The notes under the pieces: generated by a model
Database searches by the model: none
What the model was told of the DNA's origin: nothing
Seen by the model: the letters and a program-made list of their open reading frames with translations, nothing else
Program-made: the position numbers and the translations under genes
Shown: one piece after another, positions 48,672 through 59,789 of the stretch
How positions within the stretch are numbered: position 1 is the stretch's first letter
Layout of the letters: each line of letters opens with the position of its first letter
From: Paralvinella palmiformis
Lineage: Eukaryota; Annelida; Polychaeta; Terebellida; Alvinellidae
DNA: 64,000 bases
Direction of reading: 5' to 3'
NCBI GenBank assembly: GCA_025642065.1
Contig: JAODUP010001262.1
Coordinates: 1-64,000, forward strand

Positions 48672-48999
48672 ATGAAAGACATCGCCAAACTTATGTTTCT
48701 AATCACTGGCTTATGCTGCCTGAGTGTCGTTAATGGAAAATGTAATAGAGATACGTGTAAGCGAAAAGAATACACGCCAATTAAAGGTTGCAATCACGAT
48801 GGAAAGGTTCTTACTGTGCATGATGATGTTCCTTTAAGACTATGTGTTAAAAGTTGTCGTACCTATTTGGAATGTCGTAGTTTCAATATGAAGTGGATCA
48901 ATCCATCGCGAACACTTGGAACATGTACTCTGCTAGAAGAAGTGTTCATAACATCGTCTGAAACAGGATCCGTGTATGATGAGAACTATACTCACTACT
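48672..48999 (+). CDS. Gene 2 exon 1: signal peptide plus PAN/apple-like domain
   Basis: First exon of a compact three-exon gene for a secreted PAN-CTLD protein of 241 residues (328+171+227 bp, in frame). ATG at 48672 begins a signal peptide ending VVNG (residues 1-22). The PAN-like domain has C24, C29, C58, C62, C68 and C85 plus an extra C40, with CRSFNMKW and GTCTLLEE. The donor ACT|GTAAAT is weaker than in gene 1. Without splicing the frame would end at 49013. The intron of about 385 bp is short and lacks the GAGT array of the other subfamily. Upstream sequence is duplicated at 43.6-44.1k. No clear TATA box. Confidence 0.88.
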
Positions 49000-49384
49000 G
49001 TAAATTGCTTTAAATATATCATACTTTGCTTCGTTAGATTGTATTTCGCGTTAAATAAGAATGGATACTTACGATTAAAAACAATTCAAAGGCATCTTAA
49101 TAAAAGGCCATGTTATTCTGCCTGAGTTTCACTTTGTTTTTATTTATTTACTAAATTAACTAATTAGATAATTGTTTAATGAATCCTATTTGTATTTGTT
49201 GTTTATTTTATTGTTCGTAGAAAGGATGTTTCTTCGTCTGACTCCTACCTTTTGTGTTCTAATTACTCGATGTAATCTAACACTAAATTTGAAACATAAA
49301 AAAACAAATATTCAGAATATATAAAAATTAAGAATAAGACAATAAAATTAAATGTTTCTAATTGATTTGATATTTTTATCTTAG

Positions 49385-49555
49385 ATTGGTGTCCTGAGGA
49401 AATGATATACAATCTCATAACAGGTGTGTGTATAGCTAATAAGTCGGAAGTCCATAGACACGCAGGTGAATCATTCTGTACGAAGCTTCACCCAGGCGCC
49501 CATTTAATTGACATAGTGTCAGAAGAGGAACAGTTGGCTTACCTGCCCGTATTCA
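49385..49555 (+). CDS. Gene 2 exon 2 (exon A): N-terminal half of CTLD
   Basis: 171 bp, phase 1 at both ends. The acceptor is TTATCTTAG and the donor is TTCA|GTAACT. It reads WCPEEMIYN, GVCIANKSEVHRHAGESFC, then GAHLID-VSEEEQLAYLPV. It matches gene 1 exon A in length and layout, but the tryptophan normally found before the second alpha-helix (LTWYESD in gene 1) is replaced by HRHAGES. No stop. Confidence 0.88.
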
Positions 49556-49894
49556 GTAACTCTTTTGGTCTAATTTTACCATATCTTATCTATACAGACT
49601 ATTAAACAGCTACATTTATTTATCAGCTAATAATAATAATAAACGATAAAAACAATAAACAGCTACAATAAGTTAATAGAATACTAGACACCTACATGTT
49701 TTGTACTAGTCGCTTTCAGCAGGTACACATTGTGTGTCATTATACAAAAAGGTAAATTAAATTTGACCCGTTGATTCATTTTCAGTCGTCTATATTTTGA
49801 ATTCTTACGTCATAAGAAAGCATAATAATGACTTATTATTGCGTATTATATATAGTTGATGAATACGTTTGTTCCACAATATTACCTCTTTCAG

Positions 49895-50121
49895 AATACT
49901 TTGATGACATTTGGACATCTGCTGTTAGATCCGCAGGTAAAGGTAATAATTTCTACTGGAAGAATTCTGGGAACCCGTTGATATACACGAACTGGGCTCC
50001 ATACCAGCTTACCATAGAGGTCCATGCAGATAATTGTGTGATGATACGAAAAAAACGTAGCTATTATTGGATTGGTTGTAGATGCTTGGATAGCACAGCT
50101 ACAGCTCTGTGCGAATGGTGA
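49895..50121 (+). CDS. Gene 2 exon 3 (exon B): C-terminal half of CTLD
   Basis: The acceptor ACCTCTTTCAG precedes 227 bp ending in TGA. It reads YFDDIWTSAVRS, NNFYWKNSGNPLIYTNWAPY, then NCVMIRKKRSYYWIGCRC and ATALCEW. The CTLD framework (W, NW, C-V, C, LCEW) is present, but the position of the EPN/QPD calcium motif reads QLT and the WND position reads WIG, so classical calcium-dependent sugar binding is unlikely. It carries four cysteines against three in gene 1. Intron 2 is 339 bp. No target ligand can be inferred. Confidence 0.88.
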
Positions 50122-50235
50122 GAAGTGTTGCTGAACTCTATATGCCCATCATTTGAAGCTAAAGAGAGTATATGTATATGTTTATTCTAATATTACACGC
50201 ACACACACATACACACACAAACGCACACATTATTT

Positions 50236-50740
50236 TCTGTGCGATGAGACTATGTTTCCTGGTCTGCGTATTCTAAGAAAGATTTGTCTAGAGCTGTATA
50301 TACCATGCACTATTTGCGTCTTTCATGGGACGTCGTTTAGGTGTTTGGCATGGTTGTCCAGTATTTAAATGACTGTAGTAGGCATATTGCGCTCTTAAAT
50401 CTTTATAAGTACGCCTTACTTAGGAATAGAAACACTGTGTCACCTATGGAGTGGTTGAATTGGGCACAACTCGCGCGGTTGGTGTGTTTCATATAACAAC
50501 TTTAGTTTCATATAAAATTCAACTTAGTTGTATGTGGGAATATAATTATCTTTCCTATGTCCAGTTATGTCCAGTCTGTAATATGGCATTCACGGCTAAC
50601 TTTACTCTCCTTGTCATTGTCATTAATAAAACCCTATATTATAATTATTGTTTTTATAGCAGAGATTAGGTCTGATTTGTAAATATTAATTTATAGAACG
50701 ATAATTCCACCATAACGGTCTGCTAAAGCGCATATGTAAA
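50236..50740 (-). repeat. Module M, inverted copy
   Basis: Reverse complement of the M units at 39.3k and 45.2-46.3k, including the TATATACAGCTCTA and AAACACCTAAACG segments. It begins about 115 bp after the gene 2 stop, next to a CA-rich tract at 50196-50230. Confidence 0.82.
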
Positions 50741-50764
50741 TACTTATGATAGTAAGGAATTGGT

Positions 50765-50940
50765 CATATGTCATATGTTTATGAGGTATTTGATCCTCTA
50801 GCAAATATCACAAGGCATTTCATACTGTGATTGAGATGTTTGCTGTGCGTGGAGACTGTAGGTTTCCTGGTCCGCGCATTCTAATAAACGTTGAACTAGA
50901 GCCTTATAGTCCGTGCACTATTTGCGTGTGAAACGTCATA
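50765..50940 (-). repeat. Module M, partial inverted copy
   Basis: Matches the 3' part of M (CTCATAAACATATG; GGAAACCTACAGTCTCCACG on the minus strand). Two partial units in the same inverted orientation suggest that the tandem arrangement was inverted or arose twice. Confidence 0.7.
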
Positions 50941-51164
50941 TGACATATCAAAGCTATAAACAAACATGCATTACGTATTGTCTTAAACTTTGTTTATTAT
51001 GAATATGTACTGAATATTTATTGTTTTATTTCGAATCTTGTGTTGGATTACATGGACTAATCTCCGTATAATATATTCTGCTAATGCCAAGCATTATAAC
51101 GTTAAAGAAACATACAGTAAAGCCTATAGGTTTCATCATTTGTGACTTATGTTTCTGCTAACAG

Positions 51165-51336
51165 AGTACATATCACAAATGTTCGCGATGGATTGATCCA
51201 GTTAATATTGAATTTATGACTTTTAAAATAAGTACAAGAACTTACAATATCTATCCTCAAAGGAACATGAACATACACAGTAAGAACGTATCCACTGAGA
51301 TGGCACCCTTTTATTGGTGTGCATTCTTTAAATTGA
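51165..51336 (-). pseudogene. Lectin-family exon 1 remnant (minus strand)
   Basis: The minus strand reads KECTPIKGCHLSGYVLTVYV, then VPLRIDIVSSCTYF and INWINPSRTFVICTLL: most of the PAN domain, with C58 and C68 replaced. The CTPIKGC pattern groups it with gene 2, not gene 1. No start, signal peptide or donor. It is convergent to gene 2. Confidence 0.8.
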
Positions 51337-51929
51337 TGTCACTCAAAGACAGCAAAAGACACTGTTTAGGGATATCAATTTGAGGTTTCCCAACTTCCAA
51401 GAATTTAGCCTTTTCTGTATATGATAGGGAACTTATGGGTTTTGTTTGTAGATTCAGTAGCGTGTGAAAATGTAGGCGATAATATATCAATCATTGTTTT
51501 GGTTTAAAATGTTTATCAAATTATTGTTGATCTTTTGCCACCGTTCAATGAATTAAAAACATGAAACAAGGAAGTAAAGCAAACTGTCGTTTTTTTAAAT
51601 ATATTTTACCCAAAGGCTTTATCATAAAACGTGATACAAATGATGTTTCGAGAAAAACAAATTCCTGGAATTAGTTTCATACTTAATGATATTGTTAATA
51701 AAATAGACTGTTGTGTTTTTCTAGTTGAATATGCATTGTTTAATAACCAAACAAATGGATGTCATGGATTGTAAACAATATCGAGTTTTTTTTTTATCGT
51801 GTATACATGTAATACTCTATAACTTCTGGAGTTTCGTTGCAGTCACAACCATCAAACATAAGTCGTCTATTTAAAAGAAGTAATTCACAAGTGCACATAT
51901 GGTCTGACGTTAAACTCTGTGTCTGTTCC

Positions 51930-52135
51930 ATATTATGTACACCCAGGGAAAAATATGTAAATCTCCCATTCCATGTTGGTAGTGTCCTGGCGCGGAATAC
52001 AGGCCTTATCTGGGATAGTAGTCATCACGAATGTCAGTATCTGAGCAAATCCAATCGACAACTCATCCTGGGGTCCATTGCTGTGGCTAAGAGGTCCGGA
52101 GTCAAAAGCTCCAACAACCATAACTTATTGGAAGA
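51930..52135 (+). pseudogene. Possible diverged CTLD segment
   Basis: One frame reads CTPREKYVNL, then VLARNTGLIWDSSHHECQYL and SNRQLI. This looks like the WCP..GVCVANKTGLTW..C..L region of exon A, with the second Cys position changed. The remainder (YWKKYIG in another frame) faintly suggests exon B. The similarity is weak and could be chance. Confidence 0.3.
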
Positions 52136-52577
52136 AATATATAGGAAACATGAATAAACGAGTACATTGTACCTTCGGTGAACGTCGGTGCGCTCATACG
52201 TACACGTACAAATTGCTGAACTGTGTATTATGCTTGCCTCTATTTATTATGCTTGACATTATTAATTACATCTCTCATGCGGCTCTCCATATCCATTAGT
52301 ATAATCAATGTGATATGCAAAATATTTTATCGTAGGCGCATATATATATATATATTTATATATATGGTGAACTTTAAACGTATGCAGATATGTAAACGAT
52401 GTTGTTAATGATTACACTTGTATAAGAAAACGGTTTAGTTTTAGTTGCTAATTTGTGCATTGGGTTGCTGTTTCTTATTTATTAATTGTTTATTCTCCAA
52501 TAACATGAATTACACATCAGTTGAGTGCTAGACAGGTAAGTGTTTGAATACGACACTTACCTATGTTTTATCCCACA

Positions 52578-52630
52578 CATTCACTCACTCACTCACTCAC
52601 TTACTAGCTCATTCCCTCACTCTCTCACGC
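52578..52630. repeat. CACT/CTCA tetranucleotide tract
   Basis: Short imperfect array (TCACTCACTCACTCACTCAC). Confidence 0.85.
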
Positions 52631-54290
52631 ACACATCATGCCATTTATTCGATTATTAGTATTACGGTTAAAACTACTATAACAATAACTTCACTTCCGA
52701 TAATATTTTATAAAAAGTGATAACTATTCCTAATTTGCATTATAATCCTCAAATAGGCTGTATGTCTGTAGTGGTTTTTTTTCTCTTTTTTTTCTTCCGA
52801 AGTGTTAATAATAGACCAGCTTAATGGGATTTTTTATCAAAATATTAGCAAAGGTTAGGAATATAAGGCATATTGTTATGAATAAGTAAACTAACATTGG
52901 CTACTTTATGAGAATTTACTCTTTTATGTTGATGAGAAACATATTATATTTACCTGTAAAATAATATAACACTATTACTCTTATTAATGGAAAGAGCAAT
53001 AACATGAAGGTTAGTTCATGTGAAATGGCTAGGTAATGCTCGATCGGTCGTGTTAATTATTTATCTCTATAGCTCATACACTATGACGTCAATAAATGCC
53101 ACGCACACGTGTGTGGGCGAAATTGGCGTCATTTTCTACCGTTCACTCTCCGCCATCCAACTAATGGCTTATTCCATGAGCAAAACAGAATATATCACAA
53201 TACATCGATCTACATTAGGTAGCTAAAAGTGAAGGAAATATGATATTAAGAGCATGGGACAGTCATGTAAAACAATTGTCATGCAACTCTTATCTTCATT
53301 TTGCAATAGACCGGTTTAAATAATATGATGAATTTATAAGCGATTTCTTTGTATGACAAATGAATTAAGGGATATGTTTTTGCTGGTCAATAGGACATGA
53401 TTGTGTGTGTCATCTCGTTAAGCGGTATCCCAGAAAGAAAGAAAAATATTTTCTATATTTTATTTCCAAGTCCTCACTCCAACTCTGAAATGTTTGTTTA
53501 GATTTATTTTTGTATTCAGACTACCTAATGATCCATCAACCTAATTATTGTTAGTAACAATACTGTATATATTAATTAGGATATAAATGGTTAGGGTGAC
53601 AGGTGTCAGTTGTATTTATCAACTAGTAATTAGCACCAGAAAATATAAACATACATTCACACGGCCTATCCTCTGTAAGGGGGGGGGTGGGTGGTTGGAG
53701 GCTCCGCTCTACTCAAAAATAGTCAAATCTCTTGATTGATCGAAACAACTAGAACACTGAGTATAATTTGAGAAAGCACTTGTCTTATAATTGGATTTCG
53801 CAGTCATTTCTACCTTTCAATTACTACCATAATATCAAATATATGAACATTTAACACCGCAGATTTGGACAAATGCAGGGCCAAAGTTACGGATTAAAGG
53901 TATATGAAAATATAATGATTATAACGATGGTTAGTTTATATAAATAATAATTGAAAATAATTAAGATTACCACACAATAATCATGATTACAATATTGTTA
54001 CTGAACCACTTAGATAGTTTGTGTTGATATCACTAATATAAAGTAATTAACGGATATATAAAGTTTGTATATTAATAAAGGCGATACTAACAAATCCTTG
54101 TTGACTGTTTCCAGCCAGGAATTCCTTAGCAACAGCAATCAGGGTGGCTTATCTAGGATTAAAAAACCTACATGTTTAACTTACTTTCGTATTATGGTAT
54201 TATTATGGTAGCTGTTGCCCACAATATTGTAGCGTTTTAGCATCATGACGTAAATACAACTTGAACACATTAATTAGAAAAAAAGTGGTT
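52631..54290. other. No recognisable gene
   Basis: AT-rich. A G9 run followed by GTGGGTGGTTGG at about 53679-53699 is the only notable composition feature. I see no match to the window's repeat families. Confidence 0.5.
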
Positions 54291-56430
54291 CATTTTGGGC
54301 CGTTGTTCGGATCACGTACACTATTATCTTGCTGAAAACAGAGAGTGGGGGATCATATTCAGTAATATTACTGATTTTGTTCTTTTTTTCTGGAATATGA
54401 CGTGGCAAGTACCCTCCTTGGGTTCAACAATTGTGCAGGGTTCAATATACATGTTGATATACCCCAGAAGATTTAACATCCTTTACCTTCAACTTGATGG
54501 CATTCTCTAATGTATCATTCTACTATAGACAGAGCTTTATCTTTATACGTAGGTGTTCGAGTTCAGCTCCTATTCATGGCAACAATGTTGTGCTTGTTAG
54601 CAGCTTATCAACAATTCCTGGATAAGTTCTCGGGAATTTGTCAGACTTGCCTCTATGCAAATTGTATAATGTTTGCACGGCTTTTAATCATGGCTTTTAT
54701 GGCGTGCGTCTCTTTTTGTCGGCAGATTTCTTTTGTTTGTTGCATCTTTTCTCAGCGTCATTAATCTGAGACATTATTTTGTGTGTAGCCCCAGTATGAT
54801 ATGATCAGAATGTATCTCATGCATTTCCCCTTGCTTTTAATGATCTTTGTTGTCACTTGTGTTATGTTCAGCCTTCACTTGGCCTTGATGCCCCCATCTA
54901 AATAGTTTTATATGTTTCGGTCCACTTTCGGTCCACTATTTTGTGTGACTCTTCCTTCCAATTTTTTGTATGTATTTTGTGGACCTGCTTAGATGATATT
55001 TGCTTGTTAACTGCTCAATTAGTGAGGCGCCTCCCAGTTCTGTTCCTAATTGCACAATTTTGATGCAATTTAGATTGTCTGAGTTTTTAAGGAAAGGAGC
55101 CTATGAGTTTGTCACACATTATTGTTCTTTTTAGTTTATACATTCAAATTAAGGTTATTATTTTTAACAAAGGTCAAAAGAGCCTTGCATGAATTTCAAC
55201 CACACTAATTTTTCTAACTACAAACATAAGTAATAGCATGCATCTAGAAACCATCACAAGAAAGCACAAATAGATTAGCACAATACTTTACTGATAATCA
55301 CTAACTTCCTATTTAATGCAACCAAACCTAAAATGATTTAGATGCATGCAAAGGGGGCTTTTTTGTTTTAAAACACTAACAGGGTTATTTACAATAACGA
55401 AATCAGAAAATATCCAATATAATGTCAACTCCGACACATTAACACACAAGTTTGAGGTATAACTAAGAGTGTCATTTAAGTGAATTAGTGATGTGTACGA
55501 TTCCATGAATCAAAGTCATGTATTCGAACTTAAAGGTTTCCATAAAACATTTATTTTGAGTTTTCTGATAAATCATCATTGGTAAATAATAGTGATCACT
55601 CATTTTATGTGTCGGAGTCGACATCATGTGGACAACTGTTTTTATATATCATTAATCTGACAGATCGGTCTTATATTTATTATATCTGAAAATGTCGGAG
55701 TCATCAATCGTTGAAATTTGTATTTATCTTAGTATATCATTATATTACTAGTGTTTCTAACAGTATTAACTGATAAAATTTCATTTGGAAGCTATGTAAA
55801 CATTTATCTCTAAGGTTTGCCAAGAAACCAATGGTTCTTCTATGAATCAAGTAAATAAATGTACTCATTGGTGATGACAATGTGAAATGTTTATATAAGT
55901 ATATTTATATATTGTATTATATCTTGATATATATATATATGATTTGTTTTTAAGAAAACTGCTACATAATGTAAACAATGCTATTTCCTGGTTTGAAGCC
56001 AATCCTATGACAATAAATCACAATTGATTTTGTTTTTAAAGTGATCATGTTGATAAGTTTATTGTCGGAGACAATGCAATTACACATGAAGACAATTTTA
56101 AAATATTAGAATTACATTACAATAATTTAAATTTAACGAACAAGTATCAGTTGTATCTAAATTAAGTAGAGTTCTTACTGAATCTGGAATAAATGTATCA
56201 TATAGTTATTTTGTGGAATAATATTTCAACTATATTGGTATAATATGACACTTTTGCTGAAAAAAATACTAAACATAAATTTGAAAGCCCGGATTAAAAG
56301 TTTTAATATTCATCACTTAAGAATTAAAAATGTTGAATAAGTACATTAAATGATCACACTATAGAGTAAGTTGTTTTAAGTTTATTACTATGTTCTATTA
56401 AACTGTCCATATTATGTGTCTATCTATGTA
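54291..56430. other. No recognisable gene
   Basis: Less AT-rich in 54.3-55.1k and not matched elsewhere in the window. Open stretches at 54295-54764 have no recognisable domain and no coding-like partner frame. Small ATCT repeats at 56425-56450. Confidence 0.45.
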
Positions 56431-56689
56431 TCTATCTATCTATCTAGTTATCTATACACATATGGACACATACATACATACACGCACATATGCTTTCACA
56501 CACACACACTATCGAAAACATTTAACTTTTATTTAGATTTGTGGAATTTCAGGAGTAATAGGTAGACACTCTTTAGACTGTATGTCGTGCTTGGAGGGAA
56601 ATCTGCAGACAAGTTCTCCTGTAGTAAAGCCACCTGCCTTCATTTATTTATTCGTATTCTGATACATACCTTTTATCGTTCTATCGGAT

Positions 56690-57370
56690 TGTGACTAATT
56701 TATACAGTTGTTTCAAGACTAACTCATAAACAAATGTCTAAATTCAATAGGCTCACAAACAAACACATACATATATACACACACATGCACGCACTCTCTC
56801 ACGCATGTCCGCACACTGGCACACACACACAGACACAGGCACGCACACAGGCACGCACATACACACAAACAAACCCAAAACAAGCACACTAGCATATATA
56901 AATTTCTAATTAATTGTTAGACGTATCTAAATGTATAATGATGAGAAGCAAAACACCATTGAAGGGACAACTAAGCCTAACCTAGACAGCTCCATAATGC
57001 TCAATATGTCTTCCTAGGCCCAGTGTTGCTTCACTGAATGGATAAGTTTGGCTTCAGATTAGAGGATATGAATTGTTTTAAATACGCGTGTAATGTCGAC
57101 TTGAGAAACGGGCTAATTCTAAAGGTTGTAGCTGAATGGAAAATTGATCTGCAATATATCCACTAACAATAATTGTTCGCAATGATACACTGGTACATTA
57201 AATAATGCATTCCCTTGTCCTTGATAGGTTGGGGTTGTATGGGAAATTCATTTAAGATATCTCCACTAAAATATGTATTTCCAATGATTTATTGATACTT
57301 TAAATAAATAATTCCCCTATCCCCTGATATACATTTTGCAATAAATACTTTATCTCCTTCACATTGTCAT
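56690..57370 (+). repeat. R60 repeat, copy 1
   Basis: Contains ATCGGATTGTGACTAATT, GTTTCAAGACTAACTC, a CA-rich tract at 56755-56880 and a 3' part around 57000-57360. Inverted relatives lie at 59790-60260 and 61170-61840, and a direct relative at 61900-62430. No coding potential. Confidence 0.65.
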
Positions 57371-57444
57371 GGGCTTAGGTGTGGGAATTTGTATGTGTGT
57401 AAATGTTTGTGTATGTGTGTGTGTGTTTGTGTGTATGTGTACAT

Positions 57445-58170
57445 ATGTGTGTTTTAGCTGTGTATAATAAGGCACAGGCACAGAGAATCTCCAACCGTGA
57501 ATTCAAACTCTGGACGTTTATTCTGGGGACTGAATCCTGAGACATGTGTAATGTCTCACCAATCCCTAAGCCGCCAAGCAAAATCACCAATGCGAATCAC
57601 CTACAGCGGTGGAGTTTGGGAGTAGAACTCCCAAGTCAGATCACCTACAGCCGTGGAGTTTGGGAGTAGAACACCCAAGTCAGATCACGGCAGTATAGTG
57701 AGAATGTTTAGATAAATGTGTTGTTGTTCGGGGAGAATCTCCATGCTGTCGCTTATTCAGCACAGCCTCTGTGTTGGAGTGGTTAAGAAACTCCTTCCCC
57801 CTACCACTCACAGGGAAGCAGTACGGAAAGATGGAGCCGAAATACCCTGAGGGTGGTCACTGCCAGAGTTTTTTACGTGCGCAGGGGGTCTTTAACGTCC
57901 CCCATTATTGTTTATAATTCAGCGGAGGCTGCAGCGCCATTTAACGTGGTCAGCCACCCACGATGTTGTGAGCCGAAAAATTAATCTCTGGAAAGGTTTC
58001 GACCTCTTCCTGGGTTCGAACCAAGTACCGGGTGCTTAACCACTGGCCACCGGAGCTCACTTTGGATTAATTATCTAAGCAGCCCTATTTATAAATTGCT
58101 GTATCTTTCTTCAAAGCAATACTATATAAACTATATAACCCAATTGTCACTGTCTTCAAAGATCATTTTA
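57445..58170 (+). repeat. R44 interspersed repeat with complete SINE type 2
   Basis: R44 core at 57445-57715, including an internal tandem duplication of about 57 bp (GTGGAGTTTGGGAGTAGAAC occurs twice, at about 57609 and 57652). The SINE occupies 57716-58062 and R44 resumes at ATTAATTATCTAAGCAGCCC. Confidence 0.82.
57716..58062 (-). mobile_element. SINE type 2, tRNA-derived, complete
   Basis: Read on the minus strand it starts GAGCTCCGGTGGCCAGTGGT, with an A-box-like TGGCCAGTGG and a B box GGTTCGAACCC, i.e. a tRNA-like head. A body of about 280 bp follows, ending in an AAC-rich tail (CGAACAACAACA). Its position is empty in the R44 copies at 40.2k and 44.9k. Confidence 0.82.
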
Positions 58171-58724
58171 TATATAGTCTGCAAAATCACATATAGGTGC
58201 ATTCACAAATATATACACATACACAATAATAAATATATTCATGTCACCTATATTTTGCATATTATACGTAATAATAGCCTACCTATTACGTCTGTCTGTT
58301 AATTATGTACATGCACATTACTGAAAAAAAAAATTTCCCTTCTAGATCAGCTGCAGTAGGGGTATATGACACTGTAAGAATTCCAATCCCTGAATTGACA
58401 AGATAATGATCACCGAAAATTAGTTATAATTAGAGTAACATCTATAGATACAAGTATAAATTCAAGATAATGGATCTCTGTTAGGCATGCATTGTCAATC
58501 ACATATATATAGTCAATTTCTTCTATGAACTTATTATTTATAACTAGTTTATCTAACTAATTTGGGCATCTAGTATTTATCTTGGAACATTTTGACAAGA
58601 AGTTTACTTAATGTTGGCGAAGAAGTTACTAAAAGATTCATAACGTTTCATTTTACTTGATTCTTGTCCATTATCACCTGACTGGTGGTTCTAAAAGTAC
58701 ATCTATATCTTCCAAGCATAGCCA

Positions 58725-59440
58725 ATGTTCGCAATCCTCCAGATACTGAAGTCATCATGGTCATGCTTATCTGCTAAAGCTAAGGAGAAGTCTCGCATAG
58801 CAAACTTGATGAGAGAGAAAACCATGCTTCAGAAACATCCGAAGCTGCAGATGCTTATAAAGGAGCTGAAGCGGGAAATTGAACTCGGTAAAGGAAATAC
58901 ATACTGCAGATGAAAGTGGTTTTAAAAAGTCACAGAAACAAGTTCATTACCTGTTGGAAACAAGCACTGAGGTCGAAACCGAAACTGAGAGCCGAGCAGG
59001 AAGAATTAATACAGACACTTTCACACATTATTAAATGTAACACTTCTCGTCACCTATACAACAAGTGATGAGGTATATGACACTACACGACGATGTCCCA
59101 ACCTTCGCATCTGCCAGAAATGTTATCACTTACTATGACCAAAAAGACCACATCATCTCGACTAAAACACACCTCACAGCTTTGTCATTACTGGAAACGT
59201 GAAGTACCCAAGTTCTCCGGAGACGTCATGACGTGCATAACGTCCATTAACTCATTTGATACTAAAGAGGCTTTTTGTATAGGACTAGTGGGGTTTGCAT
59301 GCATTATTTATCTCAGCATTTGGTAGGTTAGCCTAAGGAAATAATATGTGGTTGTCAACACGTATTATCAGAACTTGGTTATATAGATGCTCGCAATTTG
59401 TTGGACAAAGACAATGGTAATCCATAAGCTAAGATGCCAA
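58725..59440 (+). mobile_element. BEL/Pao-type gag-like remnant
   Basis: Begins in a lysine/glutamate-rich coiled-coil-like segment (AKAKEKSRIANLMREKTMLQ, then LQMLIKELKREIELGKG). After frameshifts it shows REVPKFSGDVM and INSFDTKEAF (about 59190-59270), followed by ELGYIDARNLLDKDNGNP (about 59370-59425). The order KSRIA-coiled coil, then VPKFSGD-x-FxxSFD, then ARNLL-YGNP is the layout of the gag-like N-terminal part of BEL/Pao LTR-retrotransposon polyproteins. No protease, RT or LTR is seen, and several stops interrupt it. Confidence 0.7.
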
Positions 59441-59493
59441 TTATGTCTTGAAGTAAATCAACGATTGACCGGTTGTGAAATAGTATGCTATTA

Positions 59494-59541
59494 TTCTCTC
59501 TCTCAATCTCTCTCTCTCTCTCTCTCTCCCACTCTCTCTCT
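59494..59541. repeat. (CT)n microsatellite
   Basis: CT run with a few interruptions, directly downstream of the gag-like remnant. Confidence 0.95.
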
Positions 59542-59789
59542 TCCTTGCACGTGTTGAATGACCCTTCTAATATACCTTCTATACTTCAAATCTCAACATA
59601 CAGAATAAATGGCACGAGTATGCCAGTAGGGCAGTCAGTTGGAAGCAGAATATTCTTGCTTAGCCAGATTGGGTGGAGTTCGTTAATACAGTAAATGATC
59701 GTATTTTTGTGAACACAGTTATCTTCCACAATAGCGTTCTAGTAAATAACAAGGATGACACAACAATGTATAGTCATGATCAAATGAGC

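Larger units (their letters stand above)
47205..49045 (+). repeat. Tandem duplication block D2
   Basis: Second copy of D1, carrying gene 2 exon 1 and extended by a large AT/GA/AT array at 47538-47697 and about 400 bp (47700-48110) not present in D1. Confidence 0.88.

Noticed and set aside
54295..54764. Adjacent ORFs of 71 and 84 codons
   Set aside because: Hydrophobic low-information sequence without domain, conserved partner or splice context.
58020..58062. tRNA gene on the minus strand
   Set aside because: Only the head of SINE type 2; no clean acceptor stem closure, and the body continues as in 46613-46854.
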